The notes under the pieces are model-generated. The model was given only the letters and a program-made list of their open reading frames with translations. It was not told where the DNA came from and ran no database searches. A stretch of 64,000 bases of DNA from positions 2,728,001 to 2,792,000 of the forward strand of contig NZ_CP010554.1 in NCBI RefSeq assembly GCF_000934545.1. Reading direction: 5' to 3'. Both the position numbers and the translations under genes were made by a program. Below are positions 9,583-17,944 of this stretch, in pieces (positions within the stretch are counted from its first letter, which is position 1; every line of letters starts with the position of its first letter). Origin of the DNA: Rugosibacter aromaticivorans. Lineage in GTDB: Bacteria > Pseudomonadota > Gammaproteobacteria > Burkholderiales > Rhodocyclaceae.

Positions 9583-11337
9583 TCAGAGCGGGGTATCCGT
9601 CGCAGCAAGCGGAGGGCCGCGTTTTTTTGCCAGCAAATCCGTCAGTCGTTGGCGCTCTTGCAAATTGAGCCCTTGCCGCGCCTGTGCCGTTAGTTTTTCA
9701 ATTTCAGCGGTGAGTTGGGTGTGCTGAAGATGGGCGATCGCATCATTGAAAACGACTTCGAGGGCGGCTGGATCAAGCTCTTCTTCGCTGGTTGTCGCCA
9801 TCGCCGCAGCTAGCGGCTCATGCGCCGTGCCACGAAAGAACTCAATCATGATACCCAAGCCTCCCGTTGCCAGCTCACCATGTGCAATCGCCTCGGCAAT
9901 TGCAAGCAGCGCGGCGCCTGCCGGTTGTTCGCGATCGATCAAATCCAGCGGTAACTGCGCTGCCCACGCCGGTTTATGCAGCACGATTTTCAACAATTTA
10001 TGCTCAATAGTCGATGGCACCGGGCGCTGCTTCATTTGGGCCGGCGCATACCGATTGCGGGTAAGTGGTTTCAGCTCACATTGTGCTTCCACCTCGGTTT
10101 GCGATACTTGGGCGCGGGTAGCGATCTCTTTGACGATTTGAATTCTTAAAATAGGTGCCGCAATTTTTTGCAGCAAAGGCTTTGCGTCATGCACCAATTT
10201 TGCCCGGTTTTCTGCCGTCACCAGCGGGTTTTGCTTGACCAATTCCCGCACCAGAAATTCAGATAAGCGGGTGGCGTTTCGCGTGTAATGGATGAAGGCT
10301 TCTTTGCCTTGTGTGCGAATAAATTCGTCCGGATCCTGGTTGCCGGGCATTTGCAGTATCTCAACTGTTTTGTTATCCGCCAGGTGCGCCAGGCTCACCT
10401 CCATCGCGCGCCAGGCGGCACGGTCCCCGGCACTATCCCGATCGAAACAGAAAACAACACGGCTTGCCAGCTTCAACAGTTTTTGCACGTTAGCATCGGT
10501 CGCCGCAGTGCCCAGCGTGGCGACGACATTGTCTACGCCATGTTGCGCCAGGCCCACGACATCCATATAGCCTTCAACCACCAGCACGGTATCTTCTTCT
10601 TGAATCGCTTTTCGGGCTTGGGGTAAGCCATACAGCTCGCGACCTTTTTCAAACAACGGGGTCTCGGGTGAATTGAGATATTTGGGCTCCCCTTCGCCGA
10701 TCACGCGCCCGCCAAACCCGATCACATTGCCGCGTTGATCAAGAATCGGAAACATCACCCGATCACGAAATCGATCATAGCGACGCCCCTGATCATTGCT
10801 AATGACCAAACCACATTCAATCAATGCATTATCGTTATATTCAGGGAAAACCTGCTGCAAACCCTGCCAGCCATCGGGGGCATAACCAAGGCCAAATTTA
10901 GCGGCTATCTCGCCGGTAAGCCCTCGGGCACGGAGGTAATCAACCGCTTTGGGCGAAATTTTGAGTTGTTCGCGATAAAACCGCATGGCGCGCGCCATTA
11001 ATTCAGTCAATGGCGCTTTTTTCACCTGCTCGCTGCGATGGCGCTCGGTTTGTGGCACCGATAATCCCACCGATGATGCCAGCTCTTCAATTGCTTCTAC
11101 AAAGCCGATGCCAGAATATTGCATGACAAAACCCACCGCACTGCCATGTGCCCCGCAGCCAAAGCAGTGATAAAACTGCTTACTGGGGCTGACCGTAAAC
11201 GAGGGAGTTTTTTCTGAGTGAAACGGACAGCAGGCGCTGTAATTCGCGCCGCCCTTGCGTAAAGGCACGTAGCGCTCAACCACATCCACGATATCGATGC
11301 GGGCAAGTAATTCCTGGACGAAGCTTTCGGGGATCAC
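9583..11337 (-). CDS. dnaG: DNA primase DnaG
   Basis: 584 aa, normal length. The N-terminal zinc-binding domain shows CPFHSEKTPSF then YHCFGCGAHG (residues 38-67). The catalytic Toprim core shows FGGRVIGEGEPKYLNSPET, VVEGYMDVVGLAQHG and FCFDRDSAGDRAA. The C-terminal helicase-binding domain is divergent, as usual. It makes RNA primers for chromosome replication. It lies between yqeY (22-base gap) and rpoD (123-base gap) in the same operon. Confidence 0.97.
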   Translation of the reverse strand: MIPESFVQELLARIDIVDVVERYVPLRKGGANYSACCPFHSEKTPSFTVSPSKQFYHCFGCGAHGSAVGFVMQYSGIGFVEAIEELASSVGLSVPQTERHRSEQVKKAPLTELMARAMRFYREQLKISPKAVDYLRARGLTGEIAAKFGLGYAPDGWQGLQQVFPEYNDNALIECGLVISNDQGRRYDRFRDRVMFPILDQRGNVIGFGGRVIGEGEPKYLNSPETPLFEKGRELYGLPQARKAIQEEDTVLVVEGYMDVVGLAQHGVDNVVATLGTAATDANVQKLLKLASRVVFCFDRDSAGDRAAWRAMEVSLAHLADNKTVEILQMPGNQDPDEFIRTQGKEAFIHYTRNATRLSEFLVRELVKQNPLVTAENRAKLVHDAKPLLQKIAAPILRIQIVKEIATRAQVSQTEVEAQCELKPLTRNRYAPAQMKQRPVPSTIEHKLLKIVLHKPAWAAQLPLDLIDREQPAGAALLAIAEAIAHGELATGGLGIMIEFFRGTAHEPLAAAMATTSEEELDPAALEVVFNDAIAHLQHTQLTAEIEKLTAQARQGLNLQERQRLTDLLAKKRGPPLAATDTPL

Positions 11338-11359
11338 ATTATTGTGATACGCTGCACAA

Positions 11360-11827
11360 TTACGCGCCGCTTAGCGCACTAAGTTTGGCTTTAACCAGAC
11401 GCGAGACTTCGCCCATATCAGCGCGGCCAGCAACTTGGGGCTTAATGTGTGCAATCACTTTTCCCATATCTGAGGGCAAAGCTGCGTTTACAGCGTGAAT
11501 AGAGGCGGTGATAATTGACTCAATCTGCACTGCGTCCATCGCTTGCGGCATGTAAAAAGAGAGCACTTCCGCTTCAAACTTTTCCGCGTCTGCCAGATCT
11601 TGCCGCTTGGCAGCTTCGTACTGGGTAATTGAATCCTTGCGCTGTTTGAGCATTTTTTCAATCACTGCGATGACACCATCGTCATTCAGCTCAATCCGCT
11701 CATCCACTTGTTTTTGTTTTATGGCTGCCAGCAACAAAGAAAGCGCCTCTTTACGCGGTCGGTCGCCCGCTTTCATGGCCCCTTTCCAGTCTTCGCTAAT
11801 ACGGTCTTTAAGGGTCATTGATGTCAT
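11360..11827 (-). CDS. yqeY: GatB/YqeY domain protein
   Basis: 155 aa, the normal length of the stand-alone YqeY family. It starts MTLKDRISEDWKGAMKAGDRPRKEALSLL and has the conserved GVIAVIEKMLKQRKDSITQYEAAKRQDLADAE and MGKVIAHIKPQVAGRADMG segments. The family resembles the tail domain of GatB and is thought to bind tRNA, but its role is not settled. It is inserted between rpsU and dnaG, an arrangement common in betaproteobacteria. A terminator-like hairpin precedes it. Confidence 0.93.
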   Translation of the reverse strand: MTSMTLKDRISEDWKGAMKAGDRPRKEALSLLLAAIKQKQVDERIELNDDGVIAVIEKMLKQRKDSITQYEAAKRQDLADAEKFEAEVLSFYMPQAMDAVQIESIITASIHAVNAALPSDMGKVIAHIKPQVAGRADMGEVSRLVKAKLSALSGA

Positions 11828-11851
11828 TTTCGCTTTCCTTTCAAGAAGAAC

Positions 11852-11877
11852 AAAAACCGCCTGGCGGCGGTTTTTTT
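11852..11877 (-). terminator. Internal terminator/attenuator between rpsU and yqeY
   Basis: AAACCGCC (11854-11861) and GGCGGTTT (11866-11873) form a perfect 8-bp stem with loop TGGC, with an A run on one side and a T run on the other. It sits after rpsU, where E. coli has the partial terminator that makes S21 more abundant than primase and sigma-70. The same role is inferred here. Confidence 0.75.
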
Positions 11878-11948
11878 GACGTCATCAGTGCGTTAGCAGG
11901 TGCGCAGCGCAATTGATATGCGGATCTGCGCGCGAACGCCGATAAAGA

Positions 11949-12161
11949 TCAATACAACTTTGGCGGCAGCAGCTGGCTGCTGATACGCTTTTTATGCCGT
12001 TTAACCGCAGCCGCTGCTTTACGCTTGCGCTCGGATGTGGGCTTTTCGTAGAACGTGCGAGCCCGCAGCTCGGTGAGGAGGCCCACTTTTTCAATAGTGC
12101 GCTTGAAGCGACGAACAGCAACTTCAAAAGGCTCATTTTCTTTGACACGAATACCAGGCAT
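11949..12161 (-). CDS. rpsU: 30S ribosomal protein S21
   Basis: 70 aa, the exact family length, and very basic. It begins [21 protein letters not shown] and contains [24 protein letters not shown], all typical of S21. It is the first gene of the rpsU-yqeY-dnaG-rpoD operon and is divergent from tsaD, a layout also found in E. coli. A good promoter lies 33 bases or more upstream. Confidence 0.98.
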   Translation of the reverse strand: MPGIRVKENEPFEVAVRRFKRTIEKVGLLTELRARTFYEKPTSERKRKAAAAVKRHKKRISSQLLPPKLY

Positions 12162-12193
12162 TGCAGTGACCTTGATGGGACGAAGAGGTAAGC

Positions 12194-12221
12194 ATTCTAA
12201 AGATTTTCAGGCAGATGTCAA
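12194..12221 (-). promoter_or_regulatory. Sigma-70 promoter of the rpsU-yqeY-dnaG-rpoD operon
   Basis: On the minus strand TTGACA (12216-12221) and TAGAAT (12194-12199) are 16 bases apart, in the 86-base rpsU/tsaD spacer. Transcription would start near 12187, about 26 bases before the rpsU ATG. A perfect -35 with a near-perfect -10 is rare by chance in so short a spacer. Confidence 0.75.
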
Positions 12222-12247
12222 AGGGGTGCAGAGGATAGAATGCGCCC

Positions 12248-13321
12248 ATGCGAGTTTTAGGTATTGAATCTTCCTGCGACGAAACCGGACTGGCCCTCTA
12301 CGACACCGAACGGGGCCTGCTAGCGCACGCCGTACACAGCCAGGTGGCTATGCATGAGGTGTATGGCGGTGTGGTGCCTGAACTGGCTTCACGCGATCAC
12401 ATTCGCCGCCTGATTCCCCTACTTACCCATGTGCTGGCGGCAAGCGGATGCACGCGCCGGGACATTGACGCTATTGCCTACACGGCGGGGCCGGGGCTGG
12501 CCGGGGCACTGCTGGTTGGCGCCAGTTTTGCCGAAGCGCTAAGCCAGGCGCTGAATATCCCTGCGCTGCCCGTGCATCATCTGGAAGGGCATCTGCTCTC
12601 ACCCCTGCTCGCCGCCGATGCGCCGGATTTTCCTTTCATCGCGCTACTGGTTTCGGGTGGGCATACGCAATTAATGTGTGTCACCCGCGTGGGCGCCTAT
12701 GAACTACTGGGTGAATCGCTGGACGATGCCGCGGGTGAAGCCTTCGATAAAACAGCCAAATTGTTAGGCCTAGGCTACCCAGGTGGGCCCGCACTGGCCA
12801 GACTCGCCGCAACAGGCAAGCCTGGCCGCTTCAAATTACCGCGCCCCATGCTTACGAGTGGTGATTTGTCCTTCAGCTTTTCGGGACTCAAAACAGCCGT
12901 ATTGACACTGGTGCGCAACACAACGCTGAATGAGACTGATCGTGCCGATCTGGCCGCAGAGTTTCAAGAAGCAGTGACAGAAGTTATCGCGACCAAGGCT
13001 TTGGCGGCGTGTCGCCAGCGCCGACTTTTTCGCCTGGTAGTCGCTGGCGGCGTTGGCGCCAATCTGCGCTTGCGGCAGCGGCTGGATGCGACACTCTCTG
13101 CCGCAGGCGGGCGCGTGTTTTATCCTGAACTGGATTTATGCACCGATAACGGCGCAATGATTGCCTTTTGCGGCGCGCAACGCCTGGCTCAAGGCCTCAC
13201 ACAACCTATGCAGCCCATGAGCCAAGGCGCTTTCGCTATCCGCCCACGCTGGCCGCTGGATCAACTGTCGATGGATTCTTTGTCCACTGATTCTTTGTCC
13301 ACCGATTCGTCGCGCCCTTGA
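12248..13321 (+). CDS. tsaD: tRNA N6-adenosine threonylcarbamoyltransferase TsaD
   Basis: 357 aa, slightly longer than the usual 335-345. It has [17 protein letters not shown] at the start, the metal-binding HHLEGH near residues 112-117, LVSGGHTQL and VVAGGVGAN. It transfers threonylcarbamoyl to A37 of ANN-decoding tRNAs, with TsaB/TsaE (tsaE is at 47989). Two oddities are visible. Copy 3 of the dispersed repeat encodes CRQRRLFR just before VVAGG, where the protein seems about three residues longer than E. coli TsaD. The C-terminus is extended by a 15-bp tandem repeat ([10 protein letters not shown]) that overlaps the end of plsY. Confidence 0.96.
   Translation: MRVLGIESSCDETGLALYDTERGLLAHAVHSQVAMHEVYGGVVPELASRDHIRRLIPLLTHVLAASGCTRRDIDAIAYTAGPGLAGALLVGASFAEALSQALNIPALPVHHLEGHLLSPLLAADAPDFPFIALLVSGGHTQLMCVTRVGAYELLGESLDDAAGEAFDKTAKLLGLGYPGGPALARLAATGKPGRFKLPRPMLTSGDLSFSFSGLKTAVLTLVRNTTLNETDRADLAAEFQEAVTEVIATKALAACRQRRLFRLVVAGGVGANLRLRQRLDATLSAAGGRVFYPELDLCTDNGAMIAFCGAQRLAQGLTQPMQPMSQGAFAIRPRWPLDQLSMDSLSTDSLSTDSSRP
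13005..13029 (-). repeat. Dispersed 25-bp repeat, copy 3
   Basis: On the minus strand AAAAGTCGGCGCTGG followed by CGACACGCCG, inside tsaD on the non-coding strand. Confidence 0.8.
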
Positions 13322-13932
13322 GAAGCGCGCTTTGCACCCAGGCGGCTTTCTGTGCCCGCGCGCAGTTTTTGGATATTCGAGCGATGCCGATAAATCAGCA
13401 CCACGGACATCAACGCGACCGCCAGCACAATCTCGATGCGTTCATGGCGTAGCATGGCAATGAAGGGCGCACTGGCTGCCGCTGCCAACGCTGCCAGTGA
13501 AGAATACCGTGTCACCGCAGCCACCAGCACCCACACAGCCACCACCCAGCCACCTAACGCGAGTGAAAAACCGAGCAGCACACCCAGCGCAGTTGCTACA
13601 CCCTTGCCGCCCTTAAAACCCAGCGTCACCGGAAACACATGGCCGAGAAATGCGGCCACACCGGCCACGGTAATCACCGCTGCACTCGCGCCGCCCGAGG
13701 GTGAGCTCAAGACTTTTGCGGCAATGAACATCGCCAACCAGCCTTTGGCCGTATCCCCCAGCAGGGTCAATAACGCGGCGAACTTGTTACCCGAACGCAG
13801 CACATTGGTGGCCCCTGGGTTGCCCGAGCCAAAACTGCGCGGATCAGCCAGGCCAAAAATGCGCGAGACGATCACGGCAAAGGGCAGGGATCCAAGAAAA
13901 TAGCCGAGAAGACACGCTAAACCGATGTTCAT
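13261..13932 (-). CDS. plsY: Acyl-phosphate glycerol-3-phosphate acyltransferase PlsY
   Basis: 223 aa membrane enzyme with about five hydrophobic segments. It begins [24 protein letters not shown] and shows the family motifs [39 protein letters not shown] and a late HRSNIQKL. It acylates glycerol-3-phosphate from acyl-phosphate, the first step of phospholipid synthesis. The C-terminal [16 protein letters not shown] is encoded by the 15-bp tandem repeat that also ends tsaD; the two genes overlap tail to tail by 61 bases. That acidic tail is not part of the usual family. Confidence 0.95.
   Translation of the reverse strand: MNIGLACLLGYFLGSLPFAVIVSRIFGLADPRSFGSGNPGATNVLRSGNKFAALLTLLGDTAKGWLAMFIAAKVLSSPSGGASAAVITVAGVAAFLGHVFPVTLGFKGGKGVATALGVLLGFSLALGGWVVAVWVLVAAVTRYSSLAALAAAASAPFIAMLRHERIEIVLAVALMSVVLIYRHRSNIQKLRAGTESRLGAKRASQGRDESVDKESVDKESIDS
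13272..13313. repeat. 15-bp tandem repeat in the tsaD/plsY overlap
   Basis: The unit GATTCTTTGTCCACY occurs twice and starts a third time (GATTC), with a related copy before it. It is read as STDSL on the plus strand (TsaD) and as repeats of DKESV on the minus strand (PlsY), so both proteins gain a repetitive tail. Confidence 0.75.
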
Positions 13933-13976
13933 GAAAAATTCCCTAGAATGGGGGAATTCTAAACCGGGGGCGCACT

Positions 13977-14375
13977 GTGGATTTGATTTTCATCGAGGAA
14001 ATGCGCGTCGAAGCGCTGGTGGGTATTTTCGAACGCGAGAAAGTCGCGCCACAAACGCTGGAGATCAACCTCACCTTCGGCGTGCCCGACGAGGCGGCGC
14101 AAAACGACGACATCGCACGCACCATCCGCTATGACGAAGTGATCGAACGCATCCGCATCGAGCTAGCCTCACGCCATTTCAATTTACTGGAAGCCCTTGG
14201 TGAATATGTCATTCATCTGCTGCTGGATGAATTTGGTGCGCCCTGGGTCAGAATCAGCATTGCCAAGCTTGGCATCATGCAAGGCGTGCGGCGCGTGGGT
14301 GTGCAGATCGAGCGCTCGCGCGAAGCCTGCCTAAAAGTCAACCACGCGGGTGGTGCTGGTGATGCAACTGCTTGA
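13977..14375 (+). CDS. folB: Dihydroneopterin aldolase FolB
   Basis: 132 aa, started at GTG 13977 behind a G-rich Shine-Dalgarno region. It shows the family pattern IFIEEMRVEALVGIFEREK, QTLEINLTFGV, RYDEVIERIRIELASRHFNLLEALGEYV (with the catalytic region after the conserved YDEV) and the C-terminal RISIAKLGIMQGVRRVGVQIER. It acts in folate synthesis, cleaving dihydroneopterin. Its final 38 bases overlap the end of xerD on the other strand, so the last dozen residues (HAGGAGDATA) are dictated partly by xerD. Confidence 0.92.
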   Translation: MDLIFIEEMRVEALVGIFEREKVAPQTLEINLTFGVPDEAAQNDDIARTIRYDEVIERIRIELASRHFNLLEALGEYVIHLLLDEFGAPWVRISIAKLGIMQGVRRVGVQIERSREACLKVNHAGGAGDATA

Positions 14376-15243
14376 GCCGCTCGCGAGCCACATGCGTGTA
14401 AATCTGAGTGGTCGAAATATCGGCGTGACCTAACAGCAGTTGCACCACGCGCAAATCAGCGCCATGGTTTAGCAGGTGGGTGGCAAATGCATGGCGCAAC
14501 ACATGCGGCGAAATACGTTGGGATGGAATACCGGCATGCAGCGCGTATTTCTTGATCAACACCCAGAACATTTGCCGTGTCATGCCCGCGCCCCGCGCGG
14601 TAATAAAAATGGCATCTGATACATGCACGCCCAGCAAGTCGCCCCGCGCCCCGGCGAGGTAACGCGCCAGCCAATCGGCTGCCACTTCGCCCAGCGGCAC
14701 CAGCCGCTCTTTTGAACCCTTGCCCAGCACGCGCACCACGTTGTCGTTCAAACTCAGCTCGAACAAGCGCAGCCCGATGAGTTCAGACACGCGCAAACCC
14801 GTGGCGTACAACAGCTCGAGCATGGCGCGGTCACGCAATCCGATTGCGGTGTTGATATCCGGCGCATCGAGCAGATCCGTCACCTGTCTTTCTGCCAGCG
14901 TTTTAGGAAACCGCTGAATGGGTTTGGGTCTTTCAATGTTGCGCAACGGGTCGGCCTGCATTCTTCCCTGATCAAGCAACCAGCGGTAAAACCGCTTTAG
15001 GCTCGCCATTAATCGCCGCTGACTAGTGGCTTTGATGCCGCCCTCACGCGCATGCAAATGCGCCAGATAATCATTGATCGCCGCTTCATTGGCAGCACGC
15101 AATGTCGTGGCACGTGGGGCCAGCCAGAAGGCAAACAACTGAAGGTCGCTGCGATACCCGGCCAGCGTGTTTTTCGCCAAGCCATCCACCAACCAAAGTG
15201 CATCGATGAATTCGTCGATTAAGCCGGCATCAATGTCGTTCAT
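14338..15243 (-). CDS. xerD: Site-specific tyrosine recombinase XerD
   Basis: 301 aa, the standard length. The N-terminal SAM-like core-binding domain (IDEFIDALWLVDGLAKNTLAGYRSDL) precedes the catalytic domain with LYATGLRVSELIGL (catalytic Arg), GKGSKERLVPLG (Lys), HVLRHAFATHLL (His-x-x-Arg) and LGHADISTTQIYTHV (His and nucleophilic Tyr). By family it resolves chromosome dimers at dif with XerC; no dif-like site was recognised here. Its start overlaps ogt by 14 bases, suggesting a short operon with ogt and the gene at 15769. Confidence 0.95.
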   Translation of the reverse strand: MNDIDAGLIDEFIDALWLVDGLAKNTLAGYRSDLQLFAFWLAPRATTLRAANEAAINDYLAHLHAREGGIKATSQRRLMASLKRFYRWLLDQGRMQADPLRNIERPKPIQRFPKTLAERQVTDLLDAPDINTAIGLRDRAMLELLYATGLRVSELIGLRLFELSLNDNVVRVLGKGSKERLVPLGEVAADWLARYLAGARGDLLGVHVSDAIFITARGAGMTRQMFWVLIKKYALHAGIPSQRISPHVLRHAFATHLLNHGADLRVVQLLLGHADISTTQIYTHVARERLKQLHHQHHPRG

Positions 15244-15772
15244 GCTGCAACAGCCACCGCTTCACCTCGAGCAAAAATCCGCCACGCTGACGAGCAAAGC
15301 CGCCCAAGCCGCGATCCGCCGCGATGACACGATGGCACGGCACCACCAGTGGATACGGATTGGCACCACAGGCATTGCCTACCGCGCGCGGCCCACTGCC
15401 GATCTGCGTGGCCAGCGCACCGTAGCTCTGCGTATCCCCTGACGGAATCGCCGCAATGGCCTCCCACACACGGCGCTGAAAAGGCGTGCCTGCAGGCGCC
15501 AGGGGCAAGCCAAACACAAAAGCGGGGTCAGCAAACCAGGCGTTAAACTGGCGCACCGCCTCTTTTGCCAACAATGACTGCGGTACCTGTGCAGCACAGG
15601 GCGCGAGATATTCGATGGCGGTAATGTCATCGTTATTACAGCGAATGCCCAAAGCAAACGGTGCGCTGTTGCTATCTGACATCGTCGATGGTGCAGGCAA
15701 AATCGCGGCAAAGGGCGCAATCTGCTGCGCAGGTTCGCGGCTGGCTACTTTCACCAGGCGAGGCGTAGTCAT
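15230..15772 (-). CDS. ogt: Methylated-DNA-[protein]-cysteine S-methyltransferase (Ogt/AGT)
   Basis: 180 aa. The active-site motif VVPCHRVI, the preceding GSGPRAVGNACGANPYP and the following GLGGFA are all present. It repairs O6-alkylguanine by moving the alkyl group to its own cysteine. The start at 15772 overlaps the upstream stop as ATGA, supporting translational coupling; an inner ATG 30 codons later would give a length closer to the family core, so the true N-terminus is uncertain. Confidence 0.94.
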   Translation of the reverse strand: MTTPRLVKVASREPAQQIAPFAAILPAPSTMSDSNSAPFALGIRCNNDDITAIEYLAPCAAQVPQSLLAKEAVRQFNAWFADPAFVFGLPLAPAGTPFQRRVWEAIAAIPSGDTQSYGALATQIGSGPRAVGNACGANPYPLVVPCHRVIAADRGLGGFARQRGGFLLEVKRWLLQHERH

Positions 15773-16377
15773 GGCGCTTTGACTTGGCCCAGAAGGGCCG
15801 CTTTCAAGGCGTGATCAGCCGGTCTCTCACCCAGCCAGACGGTCATGAGTGCCTGATAAAAATCTTCCCCCTCGATGTCTTCCCCCTGTTTTTTGCCATT
15901 GAGCGTTAAACGCAGTACCCCGTCTTTTTCGTTGGGCAACCAGTCAAAATCAGCCACATCACCCGAATGCGCCGTGCCAATGGTCAACAAGGCAGCCTTG
16001 AATACATCCAATCGGGGTTTTAGGCGCGCCATCGCTTCTGTGTCATGATTTTTCTCAATGCCTTTGGCCAGCGATTGGGCCAGGCGCTCAGCAGGCGATT
16101 CCATCAACACAACGACACGCAGACGCTTAGCCCCTTTCACCTGATAAGCATCGGCGGCATCGGTCTGTTTTTTTGGCAGATACAAACCAATGGCATACGC
16201 ATTGAGAAAAAAAACACCCCGCACGCCAGCACCATTGAGCACCGTATCCCCAGCGCCGACTTTTGCCGCCTCATCAAATTTGACACCGGCCACAGTCACT
16301 GCAGCAAAGGCGGGCGTGGCGGCCATCAGCGCAGGAACAGCACAAATCATCCAGATCGCAGCGATCACTTTTTTCAT
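15769..16377 (-). CDS. Exported chalcone-isomerase-like protein
   Basis: 202 aa from the ATG at 16377 (MKKVIAAIWMICAVPALMAATPAFA), which gives a clean signal peptide; an ATG five codons upstream is also open. The mature part AVTVAGVKFDEAAKVGAG, GVRGVFFLNAYAIGLYLPKK, LVVVLMESPAERLAQSLAKGIEKN-like segments and the C-terminal GVLRLTLNGKKQGEDIEGEDFYQALMTVWLGERP match the bacterial chalcone isomerase-like family. In that family catalytic residues of the plant enzyme are generally absent and the function is unknown. Copy 4 of the dispersed repeat encodes KVGAGDTV near residue 40. It heads a likely operon with ogt and xerD. Confidence 0.85.
   Translation of the reverse strand: MKKVIAAIWMICAVPALMAATPAFAAVTVAGVKFDEAAKVGAGDTVLNGAGVRGVFFLNAYAIGLYLPKKQTDAADAYQVKGAKRLRVVVLMESPAERLAQSLAKGIEKNHDTEAMARLKPRLDVFKAALLTIGTAHSGDVADFDWLPNEKDGVLRLTLNGKKQGEDIEGEDFYQALMTVWLGERPADHALKAALLGQVKAP
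16240..16264 (-). repeat. Dispersed 25-bp repeat, copy 4
   Basis: On the minus strand AAAAGTCGGCGCTGG followed by GGATACGGTG. It lies inside the chalcone-isomerase-like gene in the coding direction, read as KVGAGDTV. Confidence 0.8.
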
Positions 16378-16440
16378 GATTAACTCATCCACTCAAGTTA
16401 CTAAAGGCTGTCAAAAGCTGCCTGTCTAAAACAAAAGCAT

Positions 16441-16482
16441 ACATGATTGATGACTGCATACTCGCTCATTGCTCAATCATGT
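16441..16482. promoter_or_regulatory. 10-bp perfect inverted repeat in a divergent promoter region
   Basis: ACATGATTGA (16441-16450) and TCAATCATGT (16473-16482) are perfect inverted copies 22 bases apart (32 bases centre to centre, about three helical turns). They lie between the divergent genes starting at 16377 and 16652. This could bind a dimeric regulator or form a long-loop hairpin. Nothing else is recognised in the 274-base intergenic region. Confidence 0.45.
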
Positions 16483-16651
16483 CGGACTAATTTTGGTAAG
16501 CAGACGCACCGGGCATGAAGAGACTCATGTACAGTACGGCGAAGTCTATTGGGCCAAGCACAGCAGCAAGTATCGCAACAATAATCATCCTAAGCAAACG
16601 CTGGTGCAGCGTCGCTCGGTGCACGTTTTTTATTACACGGAGGAAGTGAAA

Positions 16652-17944
16652 TTGACCGGCATCAATAAATATTTTCTGGGCGTACTCGGTGGTCTTGTTT
16701 GCCTAACGTTAAACTTTTCTACGCCGGCATTTGCGCAAGAAATCATCTTGCGTCATGCCTTGGATGGCAAAGCGCAAGATGCCCTTGCGACGCTGGTTTT
16801 GCGCTTTAACGATCACATCAAAGGCCAGGGTCGGGTCATTTTGCAAGATGTGCGCAGTCTCGATAATAAACGTCCACTGCCGCTACTGGCCTTGTTGAAT
16901 GCCGATGACAGCATGAATTTTTTTACTGCACGCATCACATTCATGCCCCTGCACACGCTGATGCGCAACTATGGCCAGCCGCTCAATACAAGCCTCTTCT
17001 ATCCGCAAATGCTGGATGCTGTTGCGGATAGCACGGGACAACCGCAAGCCTTGCCTATGGGGATGTCACTACCCGTCCTGTTGATCAATCGCGGGCAGGT
17101 GCCGCGCGCTGCAAAAACGATTGATCTCTCGCCACGCACTTGGCTGGACGTACAAAATCTCGCAGGCACGCTGTCTGACAATGGCGTTAAATGTCCGTTA
17201 ACCAGTAGCCGCTTCGCCTGGGTGCATCTCGAGAACACCGCATCCCAACATGGCGAACAGATGGATATTCGCACTGGTCGCAGTGAAAAAGTGAAGGCGA
17301 ATAACCTCATGAACGTAAAGCACCTGGCGTTGCTGGCCAGTTGGCAAAAGAGCCACTACTTTACGTACTTCGGGCCGGACGCTGAGGCCAACCAGCGCTT
17401 TTTGCAGGGCGAATGCGCCATGATTACCGGCGAATCCGCCCTGTATGTCGCTGCTCGCGCTACCGGCATGGATGTCACCCTTGCCCCGCTGCCTTATTAC
17501 GACGATGCGTATGGCGCACAACGCGAAAAGGTACTGCCCGATGGCGCCGCGTTGTGGGTGCTTCCCGGTCAACCCAAAGCTGCGTATGCGCTTGCCGCTC
17601 GCTTCGTGAGCTATCTGTTGCAGCCTGACGTGCAACGCGATTGGGTGCGCGCCAGCGGCTCGTTGCCCATGACGCCGGGGGCACTAGCCGCACTGCGCGA
17701 ATCAGGCATGCCCGCTGCCCTCGCAGACGCAGCCGAGCAACGGCTTGCTGCCTCGCGCGCTGACAGCACGCGCATTCATCCCGGCGCATTGCGTGACCGC
17801 TTACACCTGGCGCTGGATGAGCAAGTTGCCCTCGTCTGGAGCACACCACGCTCAGCCAAACAAGCCTTGGATACCGCCACACTGCGCGCCAATTCGCCTT
17901 CTTCAGGCGGCTCGAAAACCAAGGCAGCGCGGCGGCGCAAGTGA
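16652..17944 (+). CDS. ugpB: UgpB-like glycerol-3-phosphate / glycerophosphodiester binding protein
   Basis: 430 aa when started at TTG 16652, which has GGAGG eight bases upstream and begins a clear signal peptide (TGINKYFLGVLGGLVCLTLNFSTPAFA). The open frame continues 61 codons upstream without a signal-like start. The features QALPMGMSLPVLLINRGQ, CPLTSSRFAWVHLENTASQHG, GECAMITGESALYV and the C-terminal LDEQVALVWSTPRSAKQALDTA align with UgpB. The expected ugpA, ugpE and ugpC genes are absent. It is coupled by a 4-base GTGA overlap to a glycerophosphodiesterase, supporting use of phospholipid headgroup esters. Confidence 0.8.
   Translation: MTGINKYFLGVLGGLVCLTLNFSTPAFAQEIILRHALDGKAQDALATLVLRFNDHIKGQGRVILQDVRSLDNKRPLPLLALLNADDSMNFFTARITFMPLHTLMRNYGQPLNTSLFYPQMLDAVADSTGQPQALPMGMSLPVLLINRGQVPRAAKTIDLSPRTWLDVQNLAGTLSDNGVKCPLTSSRFAWVHLENTASQHGEQMDIRTGRSEKVKANNLMNVKHLALLASWQKSHYFTYFGPDAEANQRFLQGECAMITGESALYVAARATGMDVTLAPLPYYDDAYGAQREKVLPDGAALWVLPGQPKAAYALAARFVSYLLQPDVQRDWVRASGSLPMTPGALAALRESGMPAALADAAEQRLAASRADSTRIHPGALRDRLHLALDEQVALVWSTPRSAKQALDTATLRANSPSSGGSKTKAARRRK

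Noticed and set aside
16469..16651. N-terminal extension of the UgpB-like protein
   Set aside because: The TTG at 16652 has a strong ribosome site and begins a clear signal peptide, whereas the extension would bury it.
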